Shown here one piece after another: positions 16,077 through 27,233 of a stretch of DNA of 64,000 nt. This stretch comes from Megamerina dolium (Eukaryota > Arthropoda > Insecta > Diptera > Megamerinidae). The notes beneath the pieces were generated by a model. The model searched no databases, had not been told where the DNA came from, and saw nothing but the letters and a program-made list of their open reading frames with translations. The stretch covers positions 93,830,904 to 93,894,903 of the forward strand of contig OY978526.1 in assembly GCA_963854835.1 (NCBI GenBank), read 5' to 3'. Numbering within the stretch: the stretch's first letter is position 1; each line of letters opens with the position of its first letter. A program made the translations under genes and the position numbers.

Positions 16077-17236
16077 TTTTTTTTTTTTTCTAACAAGCTT
16101 TTTTTATTGGATCTTTCTAAATTACTTAGAAACTAACAATAAGTAATCAAATCTTACAAACTAACTAAAATTATGTGATATTCCCAACGTTCCATCACAA
16201 TTTGTTGAGTCGCGAGGTATAGCAATTTCACAGCATATTCAGAGTATCTTTTCTTTTTAATCGACGATGCCCCGTGCTCAGCAACAATTGCCTAGCAAGG
16301 GGATTCGGATGATTGTGTAATTTTTGAATGTAGCTTCTGCAGGACATTGCAACTTCCTCAGATATTGTTGGTACATTTAAATCTCGATGGATGTTAACGT
16401 TCCTCATATACCAAGGCGCGTTTACAATAATTCGCAGACACTTGGATTGTATTCGCTGCAATTTTTCGATATTTGAGGGAGATGTGGTGCCCCAAAACTG
16501 AATACCATAAGTCCAACTTGGCTTCAGGATTGCTTTATATAATAGCACTTTGTATTCAAGATTCAACTTTGATCTTTTGTGTAACAGCCACCATAACTGA
16601 TTCATTTTAAGCTTGATCTGAGTTTTCTTTGCCTCTATGTGATTTTTCCATGTCAGCCAAGTACTTTGTTGAGGAACATTGCGGAACTGATTGGCCATTA
16701 ATATTAAGTGGGGGACATGTATCTAGCCTTAGCGTGAAGGTTACATGTACGCTCTTTGATTCATTGACTTTTATACGCCATTTTGCTAGCCAGATTTCGA
16801 GAGAATCGACATGAGTCTGCAGGAGTTTAGTAGCTTCTATGGGGTTAGAGCGAGAGCACAATATTGCCGTATCATCAGCAAAGGTCGATATGAATGTATA
16901 GTTATTGTTGGGCATATCTGAAGTGTATAAGAGATACAGTAAGGGGCCCAAAACGCTTCCTTGAGGAACGCCAGCGTGAATATCCAATGGATTTGTTGTG
17001 TAATCCTTGTGATGTACGAGAAATTGTCTTTTCGTGAGGTAGCTACTAAGCAATGAGGAGACATTTGCAGGCAGTAATAGTTTGAGTTTGTAAATAAGGC
17101 CATCGTGCCATACTTTATCGAAAGCTTGAGTGATATCAAGAAAGACAGCTGAGCAATACTTTTTTTCTTCAAAAGTGTTCCTTATCAGAGTTACAATGCG
17201 GTGGACTTGTTCTATTGTGCCGTGCTGTTTTCTAAG
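16077..17236 (-). mobile_element. 5'-truncated Jockey-type non-LTR retrotransposon
   Basis: On the minus strand the element begins inside the reverse transcriptase. It carries FLDITQAFDKVWHDGL (first Asp), GVPQGSVLGPLLYLLYTSDM and the catalytic FADDTAIL. It continues to the thumb (LYKAILKPSWTYGIQFWG) and stops before an A-rich tail seen as T-runs at 16077-16090. One frameshift lies near 16650. A perfect 12 bp target-site duplication TTGAGGACAACT flanks it (16065-16076 and 17237-17248). This fixes both ends and proves insertion by target-primed reverse transcription followed by 5' truncation. Confidence 0.9.
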
Positions 17237-17248
17237 TTGAGGACAACT

Positions 17249-17974
17249 GATAATTTTTCAAGTGCCAAAAACGTACGAAATATTTGATCTGCCTATCAAA
17301 CTCAGGTCATTGGGCCAAAATAGTTACCTATGAAATCTTCAAACAAGGATACGATTAAAAATCCTCTTAAATTGTGACATGTTTAAAAATCATGTCCAAT
17401 TAAGTATTACGATACCAAGTCATGTTCTTTGCGTGATATTTTCATATAGTTTTACAAAAATATATTCATCAAGGCCATTTTAAATGAAAGCGCGTTAAAC
17501 TTTTTCTATAATTCATTTACCTTTGTTGTTTTCAGTACGATTCATGGCCATTTTTGGATTTTCTTGATGTTAATTTTCACACGTGTAACGTGACAGACCG
17601 ACAGAAAAAGAAATACAATCGTTTTGGTAAATGCATAGATTTGTTGAAAAACGTTCAACGTGACAGACGTGTTAAAACTCCTATAGCTCCAAACCCATGA
17701 GAGATATAAAAGAACTATGTTTGCATGAAATGAAGGCATTAAAAGGATTTCATATTTATTTCGAGGTATTGTACAAAATACGCGCATAACTGTAAAAGTG
17801 ACAGAAAAAAGCCTTCTTATACGTTTGTTTAGTTTCTTTATTTTTCAAATACACATATGTATTACTTCTTTATTCAGAGGTAAAGTCTTATAAAAATTGC
17901 GGGTTAAACATAATTTAGAAATATACACAAGAATTTTGATACAATTATTTACTAATAATGCTTTTAATTACTGT
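17249..17974. other. Intergenic, no feature recognised
   Basis: AT-rich sequence between the Jockey insertion and the Cys-rich gene. I see no coding, RNA or repeat signal that I can support. The right end probably holds the 3' UTR of the minus-strand Cys-rich gene. Confidence 0.4.
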
Positions 17975-18700
17975 TTACTTTTGGGACAACCGCTTTCTGT
18001 ATTCTGCCCACACATCACACATCGATGCGATGGTTAAGCAATTACACTCGACAGGACGTTTTGGTTTTATCGGGGGACGCTGACACTCCGAGTAACTCGG
18101 GTATGGTGTACATATTTTTTTGCAATCTGAGGGCCCTCTTTCTTTTTTGCACTTTGGTGGATCACGTGCACCTCGACAACCGGGTAGCGTTATCTTTGGA
18201 CATTTCATGTTTCTTTTATCTTGACATTTCATTAATAGTTTTGCATCATCCGAAGGGGTGCACGCCGTCTTGGGACGACAGGCAGACGTCTTGCGCCTCT
18301 CGAGCGGGGGGAAACCAAGTTGTTCGTAGCAGCAGATCTTTTTTGGTACTATTCTAAATTCAGGACATTCAACCCAAGTTTGCATATATTGTCGTTTGGC
18401 TTTATCAGATTGCACATAGTACAACTCATCAAAACGAGGCAAAACATCGGGACAGGGATCCTTGCAGCAATCTGGGTTCTCCCACATTGAGCTGAATTGA
18501 CTTTTTGGTTTTTCTTCGCCTTTAGCTTTCTCCTGGCCACAAGGAGTTTTTGAAAGTCGTTCAGAGCCACAACGAGGGCTCTTATCCTGCATACAATTCT
18601 CACGACCTGCAGTCATAAAGCGCACACATGTTCCTGGTATTCGTCTGATTGGTGCACATGAGCGATTTAATGAATTTGCCAAGCTAATAGAAAGTGACAT
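17975..18700 (-). CDS. Cys-rich protein resembling the DUF1431 family
   Basis: Single-exon reading frame of 241 residues with a normal ATG (18698-18700) and TAA stop. The N terminus is basic and hydroxylated (MSLSISLANSLNRSCAPIRR) and could be a mitochondrial presequence. The core reads NPDCCKDPCPDVLPRFDELYY, then QSDKAKRQYMQTWVECPEF and KKICCYEQLGFPP, which matches the pattern I remember for the fly-specific DUF1431 family. The C-terminal half is rich in C, K and P (CKKICTPYPSYSECQRPP). In Drosophila such genes are mostly intronless and male-biased, so a sperm or testis role is plausible but inferred. No enzymatic motif is visible. Confidence 0.75.
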   Translation of the reverse strand: MSLSISLANSLNRSCAPIRRIPGTCVRFMTAGRENCMQDKSPRCGSERLSKTPCGQEKAKGEEKPKSQFSSMWENPDCCKDPCPDVLPRFDELYYVQSDKAKRQYMQTWVECPEFRIVPKKICCYEQLGFPPLERRKTSACRPKTACTPSDDAKLLMKCQDKRNMKCPKITLPGCRGARDPPKCKKERGPSDCKKICTPYPSYSECQRPPIKPKRPVECNCLTIASMCDVWAEYRKRLSQK

Positions 18701-19637
18701 TTTTGCAGAAATTTGGAATTTTGTTAAACTTTTTTTTTTTTTTTTTGATTATAAGAAAATGACGAAACGAGAAAATTTGAAAATAATTTTGAACCAATTG
18801 ATATAAAAGTAATAATGAAAGTTAAATTAAAAATTTTCAGTATCATGCATTTTAGAAAGCTTGCTATTTTATTTAAAATAATATTTTTCAAGTATTACAC
18901 CGGTAGTTATTTAAGTTAGAGTGGATTATTTCTATGATTAATCTACTACTAAACTTACTTGCTATCTATTAATAATTCATTGTTAACTCACCAACGCATT
19001 GGTATATTTGTGCTTTATATACTAATTCAGCAAACCTGAATATGAGCGATCATAGAAAGGAGTCATAAACGTGTGAATCTAGAGAGCGTTTTCAGAGCGC
19101 TCCTAAAATTATTACTAAATGTCTAAATAGAGTCTTAATAAAACATAGTTCATCGAGCGCTCTCTGAGTACGTATGTGTCTCCCACGACCGTGCGAGCGC
19201 TTTATAACACAAAGCACAAACATGATCAATTGCTGTCAGACTATGAACAGAGAACTTTTATTACCAGAGAAGTCCTACTTTGGCTTTTGAGCTTTTTTCT
19301 GATTTGAATATCAGGGTCACTTAACAGAGTTGCAGTATACAGAGATTTTGAAGAGAGCAATTCCATGACCAGGAGAGCAAATGCCGTTAATTAACATAGC
19401 AAATTAAATTGAAATAAGATCATATAATATTAAATATTTTTATGAATGAAAACTATATACATATGTATATGGAATAGAATTTTTTATGAAGAATTTTTAC
19501 TATTATTCAATATATAGGAATATGCGTATGGAGAATTTTTAGGTATACTCCATAGCTAGAACTTTAGTATTGATTTCATTTTAACGGTGAAATAATGCAT
19601 ATTTAGATACTCATGTGATACAAAATTACCTTATTAA
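18701..19637. other. Intergenic with GAGCGCTC-type motifs
   Basis: No coding potential seen. At 19080-19205 several GAGCGCT-type words occur in both orientations (AGAGCGCTCC, CGAGCGCTCTC, CGAGCGCTTT). They could be half-sites of a small inverted-repeat element or a binding-site cluster; neither can be decided here. Confidence 0.35.
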
Positions 19638-22600
19638 TTAAATTATGGGTACTGGATTAATGAATTGCGAAATATTTTCCAACCAATTCATATTTTTAGG
19701 GCAGTCTGTAAATGTCAGCATGCAATCTTTGCCATATTGACCTGTTTGGCGTGCCTTTAAGTATTTCTCGTTCACGTTTCCCTTAATTGGTCTTTTCGAA
19801 GAAATATGCTTTTATTTCTGGAACTTATGTGCATTTTACTGGACTTACATAAAAATCGCGTTTAATAATGCATAAAATATTCCGTTGGTTTTTTTCCAAT
19901 TTCGCCCTTCTTGGCTATTATATCCATCTGCGTAGAATGGTGTTTGAGAAATTTCGCAAATAATTCTAAGGAGACAAGCCATTCCAGGGAAGCCTTTACT
20001 GCAATAAAGTATTGAAATATACATTATACTATAGAGGTTTCAATTTATACAGGTTATGTATTTACAGGAAGCGCTTTCCATTAAATAATTTTTTAGGTTT
20101 AAATAAAACATAATATTTTATTAAGAAATAGTTTATTTTGGTTTTAAATGAAAAACAAGAGTATGCAATTAATGTTTTAAAAAGAATGACATGTGAAATA
20201 CCACCCCTTGCTGTGGCATAACTCTAGAATCTTTTTTATGGTATCGAATTCGTTTTTTTTTCTTATGGGTTTGTACTGACGATTGTATATTCCCTTTAAG
20301 TTGACATTGGTTTTCACGATCCTTGTTAACCCTTGCGTGTTCCCCATTATTAGTGCATATGCTCAGTTAGTGATGAGTCACTATCGATTTTTGTGACACC
20401 GCCTTCACTTTTGTGACACTTCTTTCCCAATGAGTATGTCGTTTAAGGGACCTAGACCTTGCTATCGTTGTGGATTATGGAGCATTACAAGCTCTACTTC
20501 ATATAACTCCTTGGAAAATGCTCAAAAATCATGGTCTGTTTATTTTTACATACTTAACTTCACGATCGAATTTCTTGAACTCATCTCCCACGTTGACGAC
20601 ATATTCTCAATCATTAGCTGGTCAATTTTCACCATTTGGTCGTAATGATATCCCACTGCTGCCACTAATTGTTATGTTTATATTTTGTTAACGTTTAACT
20701 CTTATAAATGGAACAAAATTCTCACTGACAGCGAAATGTGTAGATATTACATGGAGGATGAAGAAACCTTCACACACTCAATTCTAGATTGCCTAGTCGT
20801 GACTTTAAAAAGAAGTCAGACAATAAGCAGTGAAATAATTCAGTCATTAGAACTAGCAGCAATCGAAATAGGAACAATGAAGAAATTCATTGATGAAATT
20901 GCCATACCCTTGAAATAATTCAAGGGTATGGCATAATAGTTGAGAAATAGACGCAGTGCCTCGGGCGGACGATGGACCGAACGCAACTTTATTATTATTT
21001 TTATTACTATTATTATTATTTACTCTAATATGAATCAATCGATCCCTGAATTACAACACTTATTCAACCTTTCATTTTTCACTCTAGAGTGTTCGGCATT
21101 ATTCGTGTACAAGGTGTGACAAATATGTATTAAGACTCGAACCATATCTCAGCAACCTAGCGCTCCATCTATGTTTGAGTACATGCGTACATGAAGCTTC
21201 AACCTTCCTCTACTAACTATCAAAATTTCATGGCATTTGGTTGACATTTAATATTTATTGACATTCATTTTACAAAACACGTGTTGGTTTGATGTTGAAA
21301 TTTTAACATGGAGCAAAGAGAGAAAAAAGTCACACAGCACTCATTGTTCGTCAATTTTTGGCTCGGAATCACGTCTGTGTGTTGAATCACCCGCCGTATT
21401 CAACTGATTTGGCGCCGTGCGACTTCTTTTTGTTCCCAAAACTGGTGTATTGAATCAGGAGGAAAATATTTCGAATAAATATACCGAAAAAATAGCAGAT
21501 ATCGTGTTTTAATTGTGTTTTTTAGAGGCAGTCTTAATACATAATTGTCGCACCGTGCATATTCGAAAATAGTGATGCGTCACCATCGATTATCGTGACA
21601 ACAAACATATCATTTTTTCCACTCGGAACTTCTGAACTATAATTGGTCACAAATTGTTAATAGAAATACAACTGAAAAGAAGGTTTTAAGTATTTAAAAC
21701 CACGTTCACTTGATGTTTTTGATTTTTTGCACATAATGCACATATTCAAAGTTAGAGCGCGTTCTTGTTTTAAATCGACTATAACAGAATTAGAACAGTG
21801 TTATTTTTCGAACACATTCTAAATCATCAAAATCTGATTTTTTGAAGATGATTTCTGTACAGTAAACTCCTATTGTACATATTAAACATACCTTTCCAAT
21901 ACAGTAGCAATTGCTTTGTATATAAATTCACGACTTGCATCATATGTTGGTGGTAGTCCCCACTGTTGAAGATGTCCCTTTTGACGTGGGCTCGACGCAA
22001 ATGTGTTTGAATCAAATAGATTCCACCAGTATATAGGTTTTGGTGGTGGTGTGTATTGCAATTGAATATTATAAAATTCCGATAAAGAGCGTCGACGATC
22101 AACAAGCTGAATTGGATATGAAACACCTAATATAAGCTTTTCAAAATGTAAATAAATTATATATAATTATAATGTAAATGATGTGTAGTTTTGCAAAATA
22201 TATGTATAAAACATTACGTTTCGTTGATACGAAACGTTGATAAACCATAAATATACATATATCGGATCAATTATTATAATGAAATTCAAACAAAGCAATC
22301 ACCTTTACAATGCCGCCATCATTAAAGATTATAAATCTTCGTGCACGACTTGTTGCAACCATTGCTGATTGCTGATGGATTTTATTATTATTATCTTGCA
22401 CAAGGTTCTCCATTGAAATATTGCGATTCATAGCACGAAGATTCTTGAGTTTAGTGTATAAAAGTCGTATGCTGGCATTCTGGTGACACCAATAACAACC
22501 ATAATTGTTGCTATTAATTTGTTGTAGTTGCTGCTCCATTGTTTTTTTCTTGGGTGACCGTTCTTTAAATGCTGCTTCGCTGACATGATTATCATCGATA

Positions 22601-22917
22601 CCACAGTCACTACGATTGTATTTGCTATTAATGATGTTGCTTGTGCTAATGTGGTTGCCATCAGCCATGAATTTAGTCTCTTGAGTATAATTGATTGTAT
22701 AATTTATTTTTATCTGGTTACTGTGTAAGAGCTGACTATAATCGCGGTTGTTTTGGGGACTTTCGTTTAATTTATTGCTATTTTCCTTTGAACCTCTGCA
22801 CTTTATTAAATTGTTAGTTGACATTAGGAACAACATCCATAACAATAGAAATGTAACATTGGTTGGTCTATTGTTGTTAGTGCTGTATTTATTTGCATTC
22901 GAATTAGATTTCGTCAT
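19638..22917 (-). CDS. DM4/12-domain secreted protein, gene A
   Basis: First member of the paralogous cluster. Exons in transcript order are 22303-22917, 21892-22136, 19849-19998 and 19638-19791 (phases 0, 2, 2), giving 387 residues. A signal/anchor segment (VTFLLLWMLFLMS) lies near residue 25, followed by a long Asn-rich propeptide. The dibasic site and motif are TSRARRFIIFNDGGIVK. The core continues LILGVSYPIQLVDRRRSLSE. The first Cys pair is GMACLLRIICE and the second GKDCMLTFTDCP, with YLKARQTGQYG between them. Intron 2 is 1.9 kb and carries a LINE relic and a deleted mariner, so the 3' exons are easy to miss. Function is unknown; secretion and proprotein processing are inferred from sequence. 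Confidence 0.88.
20440..20920 (+). mobile_element. LINE C-terminal relic
   Basis: The segment around 20733-20790 translates as MCRYYMEDEETFTHSILDC, resembling the Cys/His end motif (CRxC-x-EDEET-xxH-xx-C) found after the RT/RNase H part of non-LTR retrotransposons. Upstream frames contain RNase H-like scraps. It lies in intron 2 of gene A, antisense to the gene, and is broken by stops. Confidence 0.5.
20901..20932. repeat. Perfect 14 bp hairpin
   Basis: GCCATACCCTTGAA (20901-20914) and its exact reverse complement (20919-20932) flank a 4 nt ATAA loop. It sits at the end of the LINE relic inside gene A intron 2. Confidence 0.6.
21110..21557 (+). mobile_element. Internally deleted mariner (about 450 bp)
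   Basis: Ends at 21110-21137 and 21530-21557 are imperfect inverted repeats sharing ATGTATTAAGACT. Inside, the plus strand keeps LNHPPYSTDLAPCDFFLF, the signature around the third catalytic residue of a classical DD34D mariner transposase. The rest of the gene is gone. It is inserted in intron 2 of gene A. A TA lies at the left boundary, but the right flank is degenerate. Confidence 0.72.
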
Positions 22918-24945
22918 TTGGCAAATATTTTATGCACTCCAGCATGGGAGATATAGTAAAGGATATGTTGTTCTAGGTTTTAATTAATTTTTGTTTGCTG
23001 TGGTATTTTGGTATTTCGATCATTCACTGAATAATCATGTAGTACCACCGCGATTCTGATTATCTAAAAAATGATAATACTAAAATATGTTTAAGTTAAT
23101 GCAACTGATAATGAAATAAGTAATGTATACGCTTAGCAAGAAGTTAGATGAAGCTCTGCCTCAGCTGATATATGTATGTGTGATGAACATGTTGTGCACG
23201 ACATATTTGATTAAGTAGGTAATTAACATGTTGATACGTGCTTTCTATTATACCTGTTAAATGTATATGTTGTTAATCATGTTGTCTTCATTCCTTATTT
23301 TAAAGTCTTTATTAATTCAAGAAACACAAATATGGAAGCACGTATGAATAACTACTTCAATATCTCAGAATCGATTGGACTGATGTTAAATAATTATTCA
23401 AGGGATATTTGTTATGGGTCTAGCAGTGACATAAGGTGCTTCTGATTTCACACCAACTTTTTTTCTGAATTACTTATTAAGTTTCAAAATGTTGAGAATT
23501 TAATACAATTACGAAGTTAATGAATATACTGCAGTGAAGCACACTTTCTTGGGGGTGAACCAAACTAGTCTAAAATGATAGCATTTGGCTTCAGCAACAA
23601 AAGCTCTAATTCCTTTCTGCTCCACTACGTCACAATTTTATTTCAGTGGTTTAGAATTTGTCTTTTTCGATCAAAAGTGGAAACATGGAATTTAAAAAAT
23701 CGTATGTCAAACTACATTTAGGATAATTCATGTCTTCCGGGACCTATATTAAAATTTTCTGAGACTTAGTTTCTCGCAACATTTAACCCTTTAGTTATAA
23801 CCCGTACCTTTTTCGAACTTTTCGATCTTGTTTGGAAAAAATCTCTTAAAAGTCAACATTTGGGAGGAGGTCAAGGGTTAAAGTCTTCGACCAAAATATT
23901 CTCCAAAAAGTACACTAAAGGTCACCAAAGACAAATAACTACGTTATATATCGTTGCTATCGTTTGAGACTGGTTTGGTAAACACCCGGAAACAATGACC
24001 CCCAAATTGTGGCATAGTGTAATCGTTGAAAATTTAGGAAACATAATAATCATGAGCTGCGTTTGAGCTCGTTATTTCTGTGCCAAATAGAACAAATTCT
24101 GATTATTTAATGCAATGCCGGCCATAATGTTGCATATTGTGTAAATCGTTTACTTTAAATTTCCTCACCATCCGATGAAGACGTTGAAGACTGCAAAAAG
24201 GTGATTTAAATGAATTTTCGTTAAAATTATGCACTTTTTTGTAACTTGCCATTTATTTACCATATATATTTTCGTCAAAATAAGTAAGCATCTTGTCTGG
24301 CACATGCATTTCATAATACATAATTTCGTTTAAGCAATCAGTTGATTTTCAGGGCAACCATCTTCTCTGACAAAGCTTCGCAGCGCAGAAAATATAACTT
24401 TTTTGCCTTATTTGAGTGTGGCATTTTAAGAAGCGAACATCGATTCTTCTCACTTCTTTGCATTTATTTTAGAATCGAACACGAAAAAAGAAGAGGGCTG
24501 TGCAATGCGACAAGTCATAAGTTATTTTCACTTCAATTGTTGTATTCTGAAATACTTAAAGAAAGGACTATAATAAGATATTTTCTTTTCTATTTTTTAA
24601 TATTTATAAACTTGACTATAAAATGCCCCAATTAAGTTAATATTTGTAATAAAATTTGAGAATCCCAGAATCCATTGCATTCATCTCGGGATTAGCATGG
24701 TTAATATGTACTTATAATATTGGCAGTTAGTTCGTGAAGGCATTTATTGTAAAATGTAATTAACATTCATTTTGTTTTTTGTAAAGAAATAAATTGATTT
24801 TCCATTTAACTCTTATGCGTATTTATTTTGAACAATATAGAAGAAATTGCATCAGTCATTTAGACATAGTCAAATAGGCAGAGACAACTTACGCATCGAA
24901 AGGCCAAACGTTTTTCACTGAACAGAATCTGGGACTAATATAAAT
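22918..24945. other. Intergenic between divergent genes A and B
   Basis: About 2 kb without supportable coding sequence; genes A and B diverge from it, so both promoters should lie at its ends. Nothing repetitive or RNA-like was recognised. Confidence 0.45.
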
Positions 24946-25917
24946 ATGTTTTCTATACGAATTTTAACATTTTTCATTCTGATTGGAATGTCTGAGCCAC
25001 TTTTATATCCGCAATTTTCAGTGCTTCAAGTATTCTTCATTTTTCTTATAATCAGAAAATAAAATTGTATAAAATAAGTTGAAATGCTTTAGCTAACTGG
25101 TTCGATCTCTGTGCCTATTTTGGACTTGCACTCTAATCGTCGCATTAACTTTGACTGGGGGTTTCAAATGAATTATGAATTGCCATTTGAATTATCTGCC
25201 TTTAGTAATATACCACTTTGGCCGGCTTCATTTGGCAAAAATATAACTGAGCGTACCATAGAAAATCACACAATTCCTGCGAATGCAAGGTATGGTAGTT
25301 TAAAAAGACGTTTTAAGCAACATTTGAATGATTTCTCCGCTGAAGACCTCTATAAAGGATTTGAACAATTATTGCAAAGGTATTCGCTGTTCTAATAAAT
25401 ATAATAATATACCGTAAGGGTCTGTGTGAAATGTAAATAAATTTTGGCAATCACAAACATTGGCAATGTTAAACATTTTTAGAATGTTTAGCATGTTGTT
25501 TAATTTTAATCACATTTCGCATAGACCCTAAGTACCAACAATAAAAATATTTAAATATTTTATATATACTACAGTTACGGTTTTCACAAAACTTGCTTGT
25601 TACGCAGTGTCTGTGAGTTTGCGAAACATCCTCTTGATGTTCAACATGAGGATATGCTCAACGATATTTTAATATTTGTACTAACGTTCGTTTGTACTTA
25701 CTGTAGTTGTATTTTACATATATAAAAATATTTGTTTCTTTGTCGTTCATAAATTTCTAGACCATCACAGCACAAAAAATTGGGCGGCACGGAACGAAGT
25801 TATCAAAAAATCTATGATAATGCCGAATTTCAAGGTTTAATTGGAGGAGATTGTGCTGACCTTTACAGCAATTGTAAATTCGATATTCTCAACATCATAA
25901 CGAAGGTCGTTTTTTAA
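24946..25917 (+). CDS. DM4/12-domain secreted protein, gene B
   Basis: Exons 24946-25029, 25093-25379, 25575-25685 and 25761-25917 (phases 0, 2, 2) give 212 residues. The signal peptide is MFSIRILTFFILIGMSEP. The protein then goes directly to LLYPQFSVLQLTGSISVP, with no dibasic cleavage motif or propeptide. The core is RRINFDWGFQMNYELPFE. The first Cys pair is HKTCLLRSVCEFAKHP, in an exon of exactly 111 nt. The second Cys pair is GGDCADLYSNCKFDIL. For exon 3 the GT at CTAAC|GTTCGT was chosen, because it restores the FVLTPS motif seen also in gene C. Convergent with gene C, its closest relative here. Intron 2 contains a 118 bp foldback element. Confidence 0.88.
25414..25531. repeat. Small foldback element in gene B intron
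   Basis: Inverted arms TAAGGGTCTGTGTGAAATGT (25415-25434) and the near complement ending at 25531 enclose a further imperfectly palindromic A/T-rich middle (AACATT...AATGTT words). About 118 bp, non-coding; the architecture is that of a MITE or foldback. Confidence 0.55.
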
Positions 25918-26045
25918 GATAAATTGATATATATATATACATATATATTACTGTTGTTCTCATACTTTTCTCCTAATCAATAAAATAAAAAGTAGAATTG
26001 TAATACCAAAATTCAAAATGAAAGGATGCCGGCAAGAATTGGCAA

Positions 26046-26165
26046 TTTTAAGTTAAAGTGATGTCACAAGGGTTCTGCCGTTCGGAACCAAATTTAACAC
26101 GCACAACAGTATTGGAAGAGAAGCTCAGTGGGCCTTTCTGGCCTAAGTGTGTTCTCTCAGAGAGA
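26046..26165 (+). mobile_element. SINE 3' fragment between genes B and C
   Basis: Shares the SINE body words GATGTCACAAGGGTTCTGCC, AAATTTAACACGCACAACAG and GGAAGAGAAGCTC with the longer copies. The tRNA-like head is absent, so it is 5'-truncated. It lies between the converging 3' ends of genes B and C. Confidence 0.6.
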
Positions 26166-26332
26166 GGGCAGCCACATAACCTAACCTAATGAATTGAACT
26201 TAGTCTTATCCCAGTAGGTAAGTATAAAAAACATAAAATGAAACGATGCAGCTTGTGGTTACAGTTTATTATTTTGAGTTCTTTAATTTCGATTTCAAAC
26301 AAACTATCCATATACAAATCCATATAAAAAAC

Positions 26333-27233
26333 TTAACCATTGGTTATATGTATAACTTTCGTTAATCCGCCAAGCAAATCTATTTTACAATCGGCATACA
26401 GACGTGTGCAGTTTTCTCCAAAAAATCCACGTAACTCGGCATTTTCATAGGTTGTACGATATAATTTTTCATTGTCATCAAAACTCTCATGCAATGATGG
26501 TCTAAATATTGATAAGAAAAGTAGTGATTAAATATTGTATAAAAATAATATAAAGGATATGTCAACAAACGTTAGAATAAATGTTAAAACTTCAGTAAGT
26601 ATGTTCTGATGTTTGTCATCGAATGGATGTTGAGCCAACTCACAAACACTACGTAGTAAACAAGTCTCATGGAAACCGTAACTGAAAGTAAGATTCGATA
26701 TAAATAGGTTTTTAGTTATCGTTATTAAATCAGTCTTACCTAACGAGCCAATCCTCCATAGCTTGATATAATTCACCTGCAGAAATATCTTTATAATGTC
26801 TATTAGCAGCCACTTTGCTTCGGTATTTATTAAATAACTGAGTTTGATTGAAATTCTGTTGCTCATTGATATAACGTTTTTCTATTTTGGGTGTATATTT
26901 TACAGGCCAAATTGGAATATTATAGAATGATGATAATTTTGAAGGCAGAGTATGTGTCATGGTAAAAATCCAATCAATTAGTATTCTACGTTCCGGAAAG
27001 TATTCGACCACAGGCACCGAAACTGAACAAACCATCTTTTGTGCAATTAGCCATTAAACAAGTGATTTTAAATAAAAAAAAATATTTAAATAAAATTAAC
27101 ATAATTCATCGAATAACTAATGTGTATACATACTTACGGAGAGTACCGAAGATTCAGGGTATAATAATGCCTCCAAATGTGGCATTAATCCCAGAACATG
27201 AATCAGAACCCAGATATTTACAAGCACTTTCAT
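26333..27233 (-). CDS. DM4/12-domain secreted protein, gene C
   Basis: Exons 27138-27233, 26740-27035, 26571-26681 and 26333-26501 (phases 0, 2, 2) give 223 residues. Signal peptide VLVNIWVLIHVLGLMP. Then LLYPESSVLSMVCSVSVPVV follows, again without a dibasic processing motif. The core is RRILIDWIFTMTHTLPSKL. The first Cys pair is HETCLLRSVCELAQHP, in a 111 nt exon. The second Cys pair is GENCTRLYADCKIDLL. Intron positions, the FILTPS junction and the missing propeptide make it the sister of gene B in a tail-to-tail pair. Confidence 0.88.
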
